NCBI GenBank assembly: GCA_020747065.1
Contig: JAGMVK010000020.1
Coordinates: 558,001 to 622,000 of the forward strand
From: Cadophora sp. MPI-SDFR-AT-0126
Taxonomy: Eukaryota; Ascomycota; Leotiomycetes; Helotiales; Ploettnerulaceae
DNA: 64,000 bases
Direction of reading: 5' to 3'
Part shown: positions 46,503-58,572 of the stretch, piece by piece
Numbering within the stretch: position 1 is the stretch's first letter
How the letters are laid out: each line of letters opens with the position of its first letter
The notes under the pieces: model-generated
The model's input: the letters and a program-made list of their open reading frames with translations, nothing else
Told to the model about the DNA's origin: nothing
Databases searched by the model: none
Made by a program: the position numbers and the translations under genes

Positions 46503-49500
46503 TGGTGGTACGTAACGCGCAACATCGTGATGGTAAATCTCGTTCGATGTGTTTTGAGAGTTTGAGTCGATAGGAAGTGTCTGGTGAAAGTTATTGAGAC
46601 GAGGATAATAGAACCATGCTTAAATCGACTCCCCTATGAATGGCATCCCCGCGGAAGTAAATCTGCCATCAATGCGCAGCCAGCCTTGATCTGACTGGTT
46701 ACCTTTGTGCCTCTGACGATAGTTAAAGGTTAAATGTGAGGCATCCTTCCCCTAAGACGGGGATGTTTGTTGCCAAATTTTATTCAGCATAAACTGACTC
46801 TCGTGCCATTCACCATAAATCTGGAGTTCGGCAAACCCTGAGCAACATCAAAGGCCTTTGTTACCGATCAAACGACCACATATACTTCAAAGAGTTTGTG
46901 AATGAATCTGTGGCAGTGGTCCTAGTTAGGCTAGCCTCGGTGACCTCAACCATACTAACTGCCTTCGCCAATTCTACTTCGCGACGGATGAGCCCGTGAG
47001 AGTTTTGCATTTCTGTAAAGGGGCGTTATTGGATCGGTCTTTTGATGACATTATTGTGCCCTGGGAAGATGAAGTCGACGTCTGCACGGTCTCCGACCCA
47101 TTCCATTTCCAAACTGCGAAGCGCTAGTTGCTTGAGATGTATGTGGCTGGTGAACTGTGGCAAGTGTATGGCGCATTTCACCCCTCCTCTTTTCTCAACC
47201 CTCTCCTTAAGAGCAATAATTCCGCGGGATGACTGATTCAAGTTTAGAATACCCACCCTATCCTGTCTACTGGTATGCTATGCAGGATGCGTTGTGTTGG
47301 CACGACGCAGGCCCACTTCCGAATGGCGCTGCAAGCGCGGAGGGAATGAGGCTGGATGTTCTGATGGGCTGTAGATCACTGAATCCGGGTATGGGCAGGA
47401 GGGTGGGTTTTTTGGCAGGGAGGGTGGGCATTGGGTATGGTAAGAGCTTGAGGGAACAGGTGAGGCGAGTGGTGATTGAGGTACCCCACGCTGTGAAGAG
47501 AAGAGGTGAGGGGTAATGATTATGTGATGGGAGGGGATGTCACTTGGTATTATTTATGGACTGATTACAGATGTGACCGGAAGGAGAGGGTACAATGGGG
47601 TAAAAAGGTGAGGTATGCTGTGGAGGTATGGATGAGTTTCTATATTTAAGTAAGTGCATATTGAGGTCGGGATACCGGATGCGGTATATTTGTCTTGGGC
47701 AGTAGTTAATGGGAGGTTCCGTATCTTGGTACTTCAAAACACATTAAAATCAAATGATTTTCGGAGTGTTAAGTCGCCTTCTCGAACACTGCACTGCACT
47801 GTCCAGAGCAGGGAACCTGACTTCGGCTGGGACTTATCGATACAAAAAGCCGATCTTTAGAGCTCAGAGCCTGCCTAACTTGCCACAACAGCCGCAAGGA
47901 AGCTTGATGAGGCAAAAACTCTGTAGGCAGCAGAAGAAGGCAAATGTTTAACGTGACCGGTATCCCGGAATGGGGGCGAATTAAGGTTTGTAAAGTGAAG
48001 TGAAGGATTTTATTTAATCGCGCAATTTTTTTTTTTTACTGAGTTCAGTGCCCAGTGTTGAAAGGGAGGCTGCGTTAATTAGGTATGTTGGTAGGCGAAC
48101 TGCGAATTAGATATTAGGGGCAATGTGAGGAGGTATTGCATTGCGTTATTGGATTGCTGCACTGGGTTCATGGTAGAGGCTGACGAGAATGCAAGAGCGG
48201 AGAGGGGAGAGGCATTTATTTGATCGACTCGGTGGGATTTGCACAGGCGAGTGAGCGATTGATTGGGTCGAGGGCTGGGATGTTTCTGAAACGAGTTTGA
48301 TAGGGAGGCATGTATTCATGCGATGGGCATGGGTGGAATACAATAAGACCGGATGGGGAAAGTGATGTGAGGTGCAGTTGGTCCGTGGTGTTAAGCAAAG
48401 GTAATGGAGCGTTGTTTTGAGGGGCATGCACGATTAATGTTTGGGTAAGGAGGGGTTGGGGTCCTGAATAGGGGATTATGCAGATATAAGGGATGAGTTT
48501 AAAAATATTAGCTTTTAGGTTTTATGGCCGTAGGCGCGAGTAAGGAGACCTGAGGGGGGGATGAGATGAGATGAGGCTTTTACGTGGGTGGTGCTTGTAA
48601 AAATTGCTGCTATCGGTTAGGTACTCGGTATTTGGTGGGATGGATTGGGTTCAAGTTTGCTGATGACGAAAGAGTAAGGTTATTGTTCGGGATGTTGCAT
48701 GTCAGGCTGTATGACGATGAAAAATTGAAGCCTAAACTCGCAGGAAGCTGTTGATGATCGAAAGATATCGAGGGACTTTGGATTTTGCAGGTGGGACCAT
48801 GGTTCATATCGTCTCTGGAGGCGCCTCGCCCTTTGCCTTTCAGGCGTTCTTCTGTCAGGTGTTACGAAGCTGCAAAGAGGGAATTGTTGGCAGAAGGCGT
48901 TATTTGTTGAATGTCGTGACTGGATTTTGACGAATATAAAATAGTGAAAAGGGAGGAAGCCGCCGATGGCGAAGTTAAGGACGTGAATGACCATTAGGAT
49001 GGAATGGAAAGGCGGAGGGCGTGGTCGTGCATATCGGTCGGGCTTGGGCTCGGCTTCCAATCGTTGGTTCTTATGTGCTATGTTGGGCTGGGCGGCGTGG
49101 GCGGCGAGGGAGGCAAGGCTGTGGATTTTGCCGACCTGCCAGCTGTGGTGCAGCGATGCGGTATTTTAGTACTCGGTTGGGTCGGGATGTGAGGAGAGGG
49201 GGGGCTCGGTGAGTGAAAGTGGGGGAGGATATACTTGAGAGGGAGGGAGGAGTATTATAGTTTGACAAAAGGGAAACATAACAGGGGCAGGTAAGTAAGA
49301 TTAGCAACAGGATAGATAACAGACGTAGCTTGATACAAGACAATAATGAGATGGTATGCCATACCAAGCGCGTGCACAGAGTACATTAGATGTACGAACT
49401 ATGTTCTATGCAGATATACGAAGTCCAGCCTACTCGACCTGATCTGCTCCAAATAAGAAGGCCAGACCATCGGCAGTCAGCTGTGGCGTCTTTGGCATGT

Positions 49501-49785
49501 CATTTGTTCAGCATGCTTTGCCCCTCTTTCAGGCTTCTGTATCAGGCTTTCCGGCCTTTGTGCCAAGCCTCCACAGCCTGAAGAGACCAGGGGATCGCAG
49601 CCCAGGCGGAGCATTTTCAAGCATGATGCGGACCACCGTCGGCTGAGAATGGGATGTTTGAGAGGACCAGAGCGGAGGACGGTCAGCCTCTGAGGAGAGC
49701 AGAAACAATATGGGCATGACCCGAAGAGAGCAGCACCTGTCTCGAAAGCCTGGAAACACTCAAAGCTGAATAATACATGCTTTGC

Positions 49786-49804
49786 TTGCCTTGCCTTGCC
49801 TTGC
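49786..49804. repeat. TTGCC short tandem repeat
   Basis: Three full TTGCC units plus a partial one, followed by a TTCCC-rich pyrimidine tract. Confidence 0.8.
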
Positions 49805-50412
49805 TTGACCCTTCATGCCTTCCCGCCTTCCCTTCCTTCCCCTCGGACCTCACCGTTTCTTTGCCTTTGGTTCAGGTCAATGAATAACATACAGTCATAA
49901 TAAAACCGTTCTCAGCTGTTTGCGAGCATGAAATAACAAGTGAAAGCGTCGTCCTATTAATTAATCACATAAAGAAAAGCAGCACTCTGGGGAGGACCTC
50001 GCACTTTATCTCTCTTGACTGATTGCAGTCAAAGCAAAGCAGGGCGGCGTCGATCATTCACACATACTCCCGACAAAGACCTGTCTAGCCCGCCTCCGGT
50101 CTAGTGCTTAAAACCCAAGCAAGCGAGAGAGCAGAGCCCATCCATCTTCAGGACCTCATCGAACCTGATCTTCGAACGTCTGTCTCTCTTCCCCCCCCCC
50201 CGCTACAACCGCAACTTCAACTCGCCCTTCTCTCCCCAACGCGTGATCATTGATCTCTTGACGCTCACTCTGCAAAGAGGGCTGAGAGAATCACCTCACG
50301 CTTCGAATACACGACCCAGCACCCGGGATTCGTCGTACGAAGACCCAAAGACACGTCGACGGTCGGCACCTGCAGCCTGAGACCTCAAACCTTGGAGCAG
50401 CAACTCAGATAG

Positions 50413-50636
50413 GTACGTACCAACACTCCCCCTCTCCCCTCCCTCAGCACAACTCGACAACACCAAGCAATATTATCAATATCCTCATCTGCCAACCTGG
50501 TGGCGTCTGCCGCTCACCTTCGATTCCGACAAGCCGCTTACGACACCGCCATCTCCATCCAACCTCACCGCTCCGCGTTCAATCTCCGCAGCCTGACTTT
50601 TCAACAACACAACAACTAACGTCTTCTTCCTCCTAG
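50413..50636 (+). other. Probable 5' UTR intron of the casein kinase 1 gene
   Basis: A GTACGT donor, a CAACTAAC branch motif and a TCCTCCTAG acceptor delimit 224 nt in the CT-rich leader. Inferred from splice signals only. It lies 127 nt before the start codon. Confidence 0.5.
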
Positions 50637-50762
50637 TTCCTGTCTCCCTACATACCTACTCGACTACGATCTCCGTCGTTGATCGATAATTAATACCCTC
50701 AACAACCATCTTCGACTCGTGTATCGGTCAACCCGATACCCAGAGTCCATAGTTCAAGCAAG

Positions 50763-52324
50763 ATGACTACTATGGTGAATCCACCCGCTTCCAAGTCGAA
50801 ATCCAATCCTCTGGTTTATACTCCCTTTCTTCAGCCTCCCACGAGCACCTTCTTGTCTACATACACGCTGGCTGTCTTGGATCAAGATCAAGTCGAGATC
50901 ATAGTCTCACTTCTGACATCCTCCTCAGCCTCGTGCTTTCCCCCTCTTTTGCATATCATAGCACACCTGCACATCATCACCTCTATACTCTAGGATACTA
51001 ACATGGCTTTGCAGGATCTTCGTGTTGGTAACAAGTACCGTATCGGCCGTAAGATCGGCAGTGGTTCTTTCGGTGACATTTACCTCGGAACCAACATCAT
51101 CTCCGGTGAAGAGATCGCCATCAAGCTTGAGTCCGTCAAGGCCAAGCACCCTCAACTCGAATATGAGGCTCGTGTCTACAAGTCCCTTGCCGGTGGTGTC
51201 GGTATCCCATTTGTCCGCTGGTTCGGTACCGAGTGTGACTACAATGCCATGGTTCTTGATCTCCTCGGACCTAGTTTGGAGGACCTTTTCAACTTCTGCA
51301 ACCGAAAGTTCTCCCTCAAAACCGTCCTTCTCCTTGCCGATCAATTGATCTCCCGTATCGAGTACATTCACGCCAAGTCCTTCATCCACCGTGACATCAA
51401 GCCAGACAACTTCTTGATGGGCATCGGCAAGCGCGGCAACCAAGTCAATGTCATTGATTTCGGTTTGGCCAAGAAGTACCGTGACCCAAAGACTCATTTC
51501 CACATCCCATACCGTGAGAACAAGAACTTGACTGGTACTGCTCGTTATGCCTCTATCAACACCCATTTGGGAGTCGGTATGTACTATGTCCATCCTTCTT
51601 GGCCCCCACATCTAATTTTTCTATAGAGCAATCCCGTCGTGATGATATGGAGTCTCTCGGATACGTTATGCTCTACTTCTGCCGTGGCTCCCTTCCATGG
51701 CAAGGCTTGAAGGCTGCTACCAAGAAGCAGAAGTATGACCGAATCATGGAGAAGAAGATGACCACCCCAACCGAAGTCCTCTGCAGAGGCTTTCCCAACG
51801 AGTTCGCCATCTACCTCAACTATACTCGCTCTCTCCGATTCGATGACAAGCCTGACTACTCCTACCTCCGAAAGATCTTCCGTGATCTCTTCGTTCGTGA
51901 GGGTTTCCAATATGACTACGTCTTCGATTGGACCGTCTACAAGTACCAGAAGAATGCCCAAGCCATTGCCCAGGCCGCCGGTCAACAACCCGCCCAGGAT
52001 GAGGATGAGAAGCCAGGCCGTACCCGTACCAACGCCGCTACTGCCGGAGGACCGACCCCACAGCACGCCTCCAGTGCTTCCAAGCCAGGAGCCATTTCCG
52101 GATCCCGCCGTAAGGTCATTGAACGTGGTGCCAGTGGTGCTGGTGTAGACACTCCGGATACCAACAGAGCCGTCGGTGGAAGTGATAGGATGTGAGTGTC
52201 TCGCTAGCTCCGGTTCCTTCCTTGTAAGGGAATTTCCTCTTCGCGTTTAGTGTGCTTCGATGACGCTGGCCGCGAGGAGAACATATGCTGACTGGATGGC
52301 TGACGCTATAGTCTCCGCAAATAG
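50763..52324 (+). CDS. hrr25: Casein kinase 1 delta/epsilon-type kinase (Hrr25/CkiA/CK-1a)
   Basis: Four exons: 50763-50774, 51015-51576, 51627-52191, 52312-52324, giving about 383 aa. The first exon is only 12 nt (MTTM). The 240-nt intron has a GTGAAT donor, the branch TACTAAC and the acceptor TTTGCAG, joining MTTM to [15 protein letters not shown], the normal fungal start. An ATG at 51003 in the same frame lies inside this intron. Kinase marks are [11 protein letters not shown] (P-loop), AIKLE (Lys), [12 protein letters not shown] (catalytic loop), [10 protein letters not shown] and [16 protein letters not shown] Gln/Pro/Ser-rich tail ends ...GGSDRILRK across a last 13-nt exon. CK1 of this type acts in DNA repair, endocytosis, ribosome biogenesis and, in Neurospora, in the circadian clock by phosphorylating FRQ. 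Confidence 0.95.
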
Positions 52325-53588
52325 GCTGCGCTCTGCCTCGAAAGGTGCAGCAACTGGTCCTGGATATTCTTCTGGTTCTTACCGGCCAAAGCGAGAGGAG
52401 CAGACTGGACAGCAATGGTATTGATTTATTTCCTTGGGCGAATCTCCTTGACCGGTTTTCGATACTCGATTCTCGACTCGCGGCAGTTTCGTCATGTAAT
52501 CTCAACTCATTCGCTGACCATGCCTGATCGTCTCGCTGAGACTGGTGGTACTGGCTCGATATCAAAACTCTTCTCTTTCTGCTTTTCGTTCAGACTTTCC
52601 GATTTTTGTGGATTTCACAATGGCTCGAGCACTTCGATATTCGCATGACAACTCACCTCGGTGAGCTCTATCATCAATGTCAAGGAATCGAACGGCATGC
52701 CGATGTCATTACATCCAAAACTCCGGAACATGAATGCAACAAATGGCTTATTCGATCAGATCAACATAGCATCAGCATCGACATCGCCGGTTACATTTTG
52801 GTCACGAAGCACGCAGGAACAAGATCAGACAAGCTCGTTTGCACGTCCCGTCGACAGATACATCGGTCGTCAGGATCAGCATCCAGAGCAGATCCTCTGT
52901 TCCTACCTGAGATAATGTTTTGCTCATGGTTTCTTTACATTTCTTTGTTTTCCTTGCGTACTTGACCCTGGGAAGAGGGGACGTCCGGGGATGATAATTT
53001 GGGGGGGCGAGGTGGAAGTGTTGGCAGAGTTGACATGGAAGGAGTGGCATACGGCGCCCACAAGCATCACTCACCATGGAGAACATCCGGCATTGACATC
53101 AAAGGGGATAGAAAATGGAGTGCAGCTTCTGGGGAGGTTATTTTCTTTTTCTGCATGTTTTTTCGCTCATGTTTTTCTTTTCGAGCCGGGATGTGGGGAG
53201 GGTCTTGGGAAGAAGGCATGCATCCGGGGGGAGGGGGGCGCTTCGCATTAATGAATCATGGCTGCTTATGATCATGTGGTTAGGAGGTAACGGGCTGGGC
53301 GTCGCTGCTTGGTGCATTCCTTTCTTTCTGCGTTGTGCATAGGTTTTAGCTCACGATACACGCTGCTTTAGTCAATTCAATATGGCAACCCAAAACCTCT
53401 ACCACCCTTGAGTTGTGAACATGCTTTGACTTGAGATTCTCCGATGACTTTGATGTCTCTGAGCTGGATGATCTACTTCGAACCTCATCTATATCCAATC
53501 TAAACATTTCCGAAAAAAGACTCCGCTCTGATGCAATGCCATGCCAAAAGCAAGTCTTAAATGTCATTCACAAACATCCATCTAAGCC
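52325..53588. other. Convergent intergenic region between CK1 and ferric reductase
   Basis: 3' flanks of two convergent genes. Long open frames near 53.43-53.80 kb on the plus strand are shadows of the ferric reductase. No gene is called. Confidence 0.5.
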
Positions 53589-56500
53589 TCACCAATTAAA
53601 GCTCTCCTCGAAATACTCGATGCCACTGACTCCTCTGCCTAGCATGGTGACCACAGCCCTCCTCGCATCATCGGCCATCATCCCCGGGCCGCAGGCTACA
53701 ACTGCTAGATCACCACCTGCTGCTTCTGCGACTGCGGTTGAGACTTCCTCAAAGACGTCCGGTCTGCCCGTTGATATTTTGACATTGGGTGGCTGCAATT
53801 GACGGGTGGAATGGATGGCGGCGTTGGTGTCGGGGGAGGGAGAGGGAGAGGGAGAGGAGGTGTTGTTGTCGTTTTTGTCTTCGTCCTCGTCGAAATTGGT
53901 GTTGGGAAAGTGAGTGGAAGAGGGAAGATGAGAGGGAGATGGGCAGGGGGAGGGGGAGGGGGAGGAAGGGGATTGAGTAATATAAGCCTGTAACTTGACC
54001 TCCCCCCCGTTCATCATCCCCTCGACCTCACCACCACTGCTTTCTACTTGCAAAGGATCAGAAGCAGCAGCACCACCGCCACCAGCAGCAGGGAAATCCC
54101 TCCCAACAACCTCATCCAGAAACACCTTCTCCCGTACAGCCCACACTATGGTCACGATCTTCGTCCTTCTTCTCGTCGCCTCTTGATCTATGCCATTGGT
54201 TGGAGAAGGAGGGCTGGTTAAAGTCCTGAGATAGGAGAGGGGGACGGCGATGCCGGTTCCGCCGACGATGAAGAGGATGTTGGTGTAGGTGTGCAGGGGC
54301 TGGGGCGTGCCGTAGGGGCCTTCGAGGAGGATGGTGTGGGTGGTTGTGTAAGATTGAGAGTGAGAGGGTGAGGGAGAGTGGGCGTGAGAGGGGGAAGAGA
54401 GGCATGAGGAGCGGAGACGGGATGTGAAGCCGTTGTAGGGGCGGATGAGGAAGGTTAGCGTGCTGGAATCGGGGGCGCGGTTGCTGGACGTGGTGAGAGG
54501 AGGGGGTGAGGGTAATGGCGATTGGGGGAGGAGGTGTGCTGATTCGGGTGGGAAGTTGGTGGAAAGTGATGAGGTTGGTTCTGAGAAGGAAGGATGCTGA
54601 GGCGATGGCGCGCGGCGAGGTGGACTTATCGTACCCAGCGACATCGACGACGAGTGTGGAGACGAATGTATAAACTTCCCCTCTGGAATCTGACTCTCAG
54701 CCGTCGTAGAAGTAGGAGTAACATACCCAAGCGTGAAAGGATGATTCTCCCAGAATCTCCAACTGTCAACAACATAGATGTAATAGAACGTCCCTGGCCG
54801 AGGGATGTTAAATGATGTTGTTGTTGGGTTGTAGGGCACGGTGAGACGCACGATGTTGGAGGAGGGGGAGTAAGTTATTGTTGCTTTTGTGGTGGGGTTG
54901 TTCCTCCAGAATTGGGGGTTGTTGAATGTGAGGATGCGGAGTAGGCGGAGGAGACGGTCGAGGAGCCAGATTAGGATGCAGGGATAGATGTAGAGGGTGT
55001 AGCCGTGGAAGATTTCGACGTGGCTGGGGTGGGAGGGAGAAGGGTTAGTCTGGAGGATTTGGTTGAAAGAGGGGAAGTGAGAAGGACAAAGGGAGGAGAG
55101 AAGGGAGGGGATGGGCACAGAAGAACGTACTAGTACATGGTGATTATTACGAGGATGGAGAGGATGATATGTAGCCAGAGGAACATCTCGTAGAAGTTGC
55201 GGCGTAGTGGGTACACTGAGGCGACGAGGATCGCAACCATGAAGATTGTAGCCTAGAATTTCGAAGGGTTAGATGGATCGACTTCTCTCAATACTCAGAA
55301 TGGGGGAGATCATTGTGTTGGCTCTTACCAGAACTCCATTCACGAAATACTTCTGGCTGTAATATAATAGGTAGTAGGCCCATGCTTCCGTGATAGATCC
55401 TTCTCCTACATGATCATATCAGCTGAAAACTCTCTCACTTCTTTTCAGAGAACCAATGCGAGAAGCGACAATATAAATAAATAGCATCCTTACCAGCAAC
55501 AATCAAAACAGTATAAGCAATCGAATGCAGTACCGCCTCAAAAGTTGAAACCCTCGCAACCCAACGATGGAAATTATTGTACGTAGCGAAATCCCACCCG
55601 GTCAGCCACATCAGCGTGTTATTTCTTATGCCGAATAACCATATCAGAGGTAGGTTCGCTGTTGAGATGATGCCCGTTCGGTCGGCGAAGTAGCGGAGGA
55701 CTTGGTCGGAGACTCGTGGCCAGCTGAGGGAGTTTATCAATAAGGGCTTGCTTGAAGGAGGGAGAGGAGGGGAAAGGGGGAGAGAGGGGTGGCAAAGGGA
55801 GTGAGAGGACAACGTACTAGATGTTGTTTGGGAATACCCTATAGCTGCAAGAGCAGAGAACGATGTTGATAAGAATGAATGCTCCGATTGCTAAACTCTG
55901 GACGCGAGTGGGTATTGTGCACCACCCGATGTTTTGAGATCGCTTGTAGCCGAATGTGGCGGGGACGGTAATATATCTCTTGAGTAAAGTGTATGGTGTA
56001 TCAAATATACTCCTTTTCCTCTTACGAATTTGCTCTTCTGTCCCATCGATATCGGCATCATCGTTGGGTAGCGGTTGCCACTTGCTGTTGCGGTTTTGGA
56101 AAGTCAACGAGTAAGGACCGAGATGTGATGAAAGACCGATGGCGATCACTACCACCCAGAAATAGTACATGGCGCACCTAGATTCTTCTTAGCTCTATAA
56201 ACTTCAATTGGATCCATGACAAGTACTTACCCATAAATATTATGAATCCTGGTCTCGAAATACACGGCATCCTACCATCCCCAAATCAGCACATCATCAC
56301 GTGTAAACATGACCAGAAAAGTGGGAGCCTACCAGAGTGTCAAACGCCAATTTGAAGACCTGTTTAGAAGGAATGGAGACTTCATTGAGTATGAAGTCTC
56401 CTCCTCTAGGGATTTCCTCTGGTTGAAGATGTCTTAGTCCATCGATGTCCTCGTCCGAATACCCATCAACGATTGAATAAGGCGGGATCGTGATATTTGA

Positions 56501-56791
56501 CCCCCTCTGACATGTCTCATTCATACCATCTAACCCTCTCGCCCTCTCACCGGCCGTACAATATATCTTCAAACATAAATACAAAGATGGGACTTGTAAT
56601 CCATTGTTACAGCCATTTTTAGCATGCAGCGTTGACGGATCCGCAGGAGTAGACCCAGAGGTAGAAGTCTCATTAAACTGAAAGCTTCCCAAAGCGAGTT
56701 CGCAGCCTCCGAAGCAGAATTCAGAGGGATCTGTCGGCCGTCCCCATGCGTAGGAGCTCAGGCATGTGAGCAAGATGTAGAAGGGTAGCAT
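53589..56791 (-). CDS. Ferric-chelate reductase (FRE family)
   Basis: Seven exons: 56333-56791, 56231-56271, 55818-56177, 55494-55723, 55329-55405, 55131-55252, 53589-55023, giving about 907 aa. All phases agree. A signal peptide (MLPFYILLTCLSSYAWG) leads to a Cys-containing extracellular domain. The transmembrane heme domain has two His-x13-His pairs: FHRW...VLHS and WLHI...YYHV. An FAD-binding motif HPFTLGYV follows, then the NAD(P)H site GGTGIAVPLSYL and ACGPGMMADDAR, and the family ending EYFEESFNW. It reduces extracellular ferric iron or copper with cytosolic NADPH before uptake. The start at 56791 is preferred because it gives the signal peptide. The cytosolic half carries two large Ser/Pro-rich insertions, one between the FAD and NADPH motifs and one before the last strand. 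Confidence 0.92.
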
Positions 56792-58572
56792 GGGGATGGA
56801 GGGGATCGAAAGGTGGTACGGAAATTTGGGTGGTTGAGATGCGCGAAATCTTATCAGATCGTGTGAAGATCTAATCTGATTTTCAAGGCGGCAGAAGCCG
56901 GCAGAAAGCGTAGGCGTTTTCCTTTGGGAAGTCTGCAATGCCGAGAGGGAAGAGGCTAGTGTTGCAGGCTGTGTGGAGATGAATAGTGGCTGCGCATTTC
57001 TATAGGGAAGAGTTTTACCTTTGTGGATTGGAGAGCAAAGTAGTGCACTCCGGCTCTCCGTACTGATACTTTCCCCCACCCCTGTTAGAAGTTAATTTTC
57101 CTGATATTGTCTCTCCCCTCCGCATCAAAGATCATACGATGGAAACGTGTGGGTAGCTTTCCAGAGTGTCCAACGAGTAAAAATAGATATTTATTATTTA
57201 AACAGTAAATATATCCTAATAATGGTAAAATAATTATAGCTAAATACATTATTTACATTCAATACGAAGTTTTGCTCCCTCTGAAGCGCTCGATAACTGC
57301 TACAACCACTCTGAGCTTGATGACAGATCAAATATTGGCATGTGTGCAACGAGGCGGACAAGAGGTTCTGGCCACTCACTATTCGTTTTCTTTGCCCACT
57401 TTGTTGAATTAGTGACAAACTGCGGGGGAGATGGGCTGGTGGGAAGTGGGACTGATCGATAATCAGCTCCGGCAGAGACCCTGCGAGGAAACAACAGATT
57501 CCCGGCGAGTTCGGTAAGAAAATGTAGCCGGAGCACATAGGAGGCCAAAATATTTTCCATACTGTCCCTTCGTCCGCTGAAACATTTACCACCGCTACCG
57601 CCCCCGCTTGAATGTCAAATGTGAAGTCTTATGGGTCGAAGACCTAGCTCAGGTTTGAATGATTAGTGGCCGCGGACAGTCCCTGGACACACCTTAAAGC
57701 ACGAGCTAAATTTAAGCTCGGTTTAAAGGCAAGTGTGGATTTTAGAAGTTTTAAAAGTACTCTTGAGCCCTAGTCGAGGCGGAATGTGCTCTGAACTACT
57801 AGATAGACACCTTTCGAGACTGCCCTTACGAGGTCCAGTTTTCTTAGCGAGGTAGCATTCGAGCCGGTGGTGGGGGAAAGAGTAGCAGGGGCGATTTGTT
57901 AGGGGTTGTGATTGGTCTCCTCAGCAGATATCACAGAGCCTCATCATCTGCCGAATAGGAGCCCTTGTCTATTTCACTCTCAGCTCAGATTAAAGCAGCA
58001 GTTGCTCACGTCTGCCGGCAGAAATGGAACAAGCAAAAGGGAAGAATAAATACTAGGTCTATGGGTATCTCAAGCAGCCCAAGCCTTACATATTTGCTAG
58101 ATAATGCAGGATCCGATCCCGGACCTTCCACACTCGGGTTCTCGTAAATGTACATGTGGATTCGAAATTATATGGCTCTTCTGCTGGTATGAACGCGTGT
58201 GCATCCATGCTATGACAATCAGATCTAGAAGGTATCATTATCAAAGCTCGACCCCTCTACGTATACAGGGAAATGGAGCACCTTAGACGCGCGCCGTTCA
58301 TTAGTAAGATAGCTCCTGCCGAGTGAAGCTCAAACACTCACAGTAGATAAAAGAAAAGACACCTAGCCAGGAACGGAGAGATCCCGTACTCATGGCCTAA
58401 CACGACAGGACCGGTGTAGGCTATTTCCTGATATCCTGCAATCATTTCTTCCAATGCTTGTCTATTGACCAAATACCTCAAACACATTCCTCGAGGAGTA
58501 TAGCGTCGAACTGTTTTGATACTGCAACATATGTTGCCTCTTCTGAGAGGACAGCGCAATACTACCAATAAC
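56792..58572. other. Intergenic region, 1.8 kb
   Basis: Promoter of the ferric reductase and 3' flank of the HET-ZZ gene. A 76-codon minus frame directly after the HET stop (58338-58568) has no features. No iron-regulator GATA site was identified with confidence. Confidence 0.4.

Larger units (their letters stand above)
46503..50762. other. Gene-poor region upstream of casein kinase 1, 4.2 kb
   Basis: No protein gene is supported. Open frames of 60-126 codons overlap and are composed of simple Ser/Pro/His-rich translations. It has G-rich and GAGATGAGATGAG-type simple sequence near 48.56 kb and a TTGCC repeat at 49786-49804. The last 600 bp form the CT-rich 5' leader of the kinase gene, with a probable leader intron. 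Confidence 0.45.

Noticed and set aside
47026..47516. Open frames of 64-95 codons on both strands
   Set aside because: They have no family resemblance and overlap each other on opposite strands.
48146..49367. Ser/Pro/His-rich minus-strand frames up to 126 codons
   Set aside because: Composition reflects G-rich simple sequence, and no conserved motif is seen.
57841..58150. tRNA-like words such as ATTCGAGCC and GATCCCGGACC
   Set aside because: No cloverleaf arms could be paired around them on either strand.
58338..58568. 76-codon minus frame right after the HET-ZZ stop codon
   Set aside because: The HET protein already ends with the usual family tail, and this frame has no motif.
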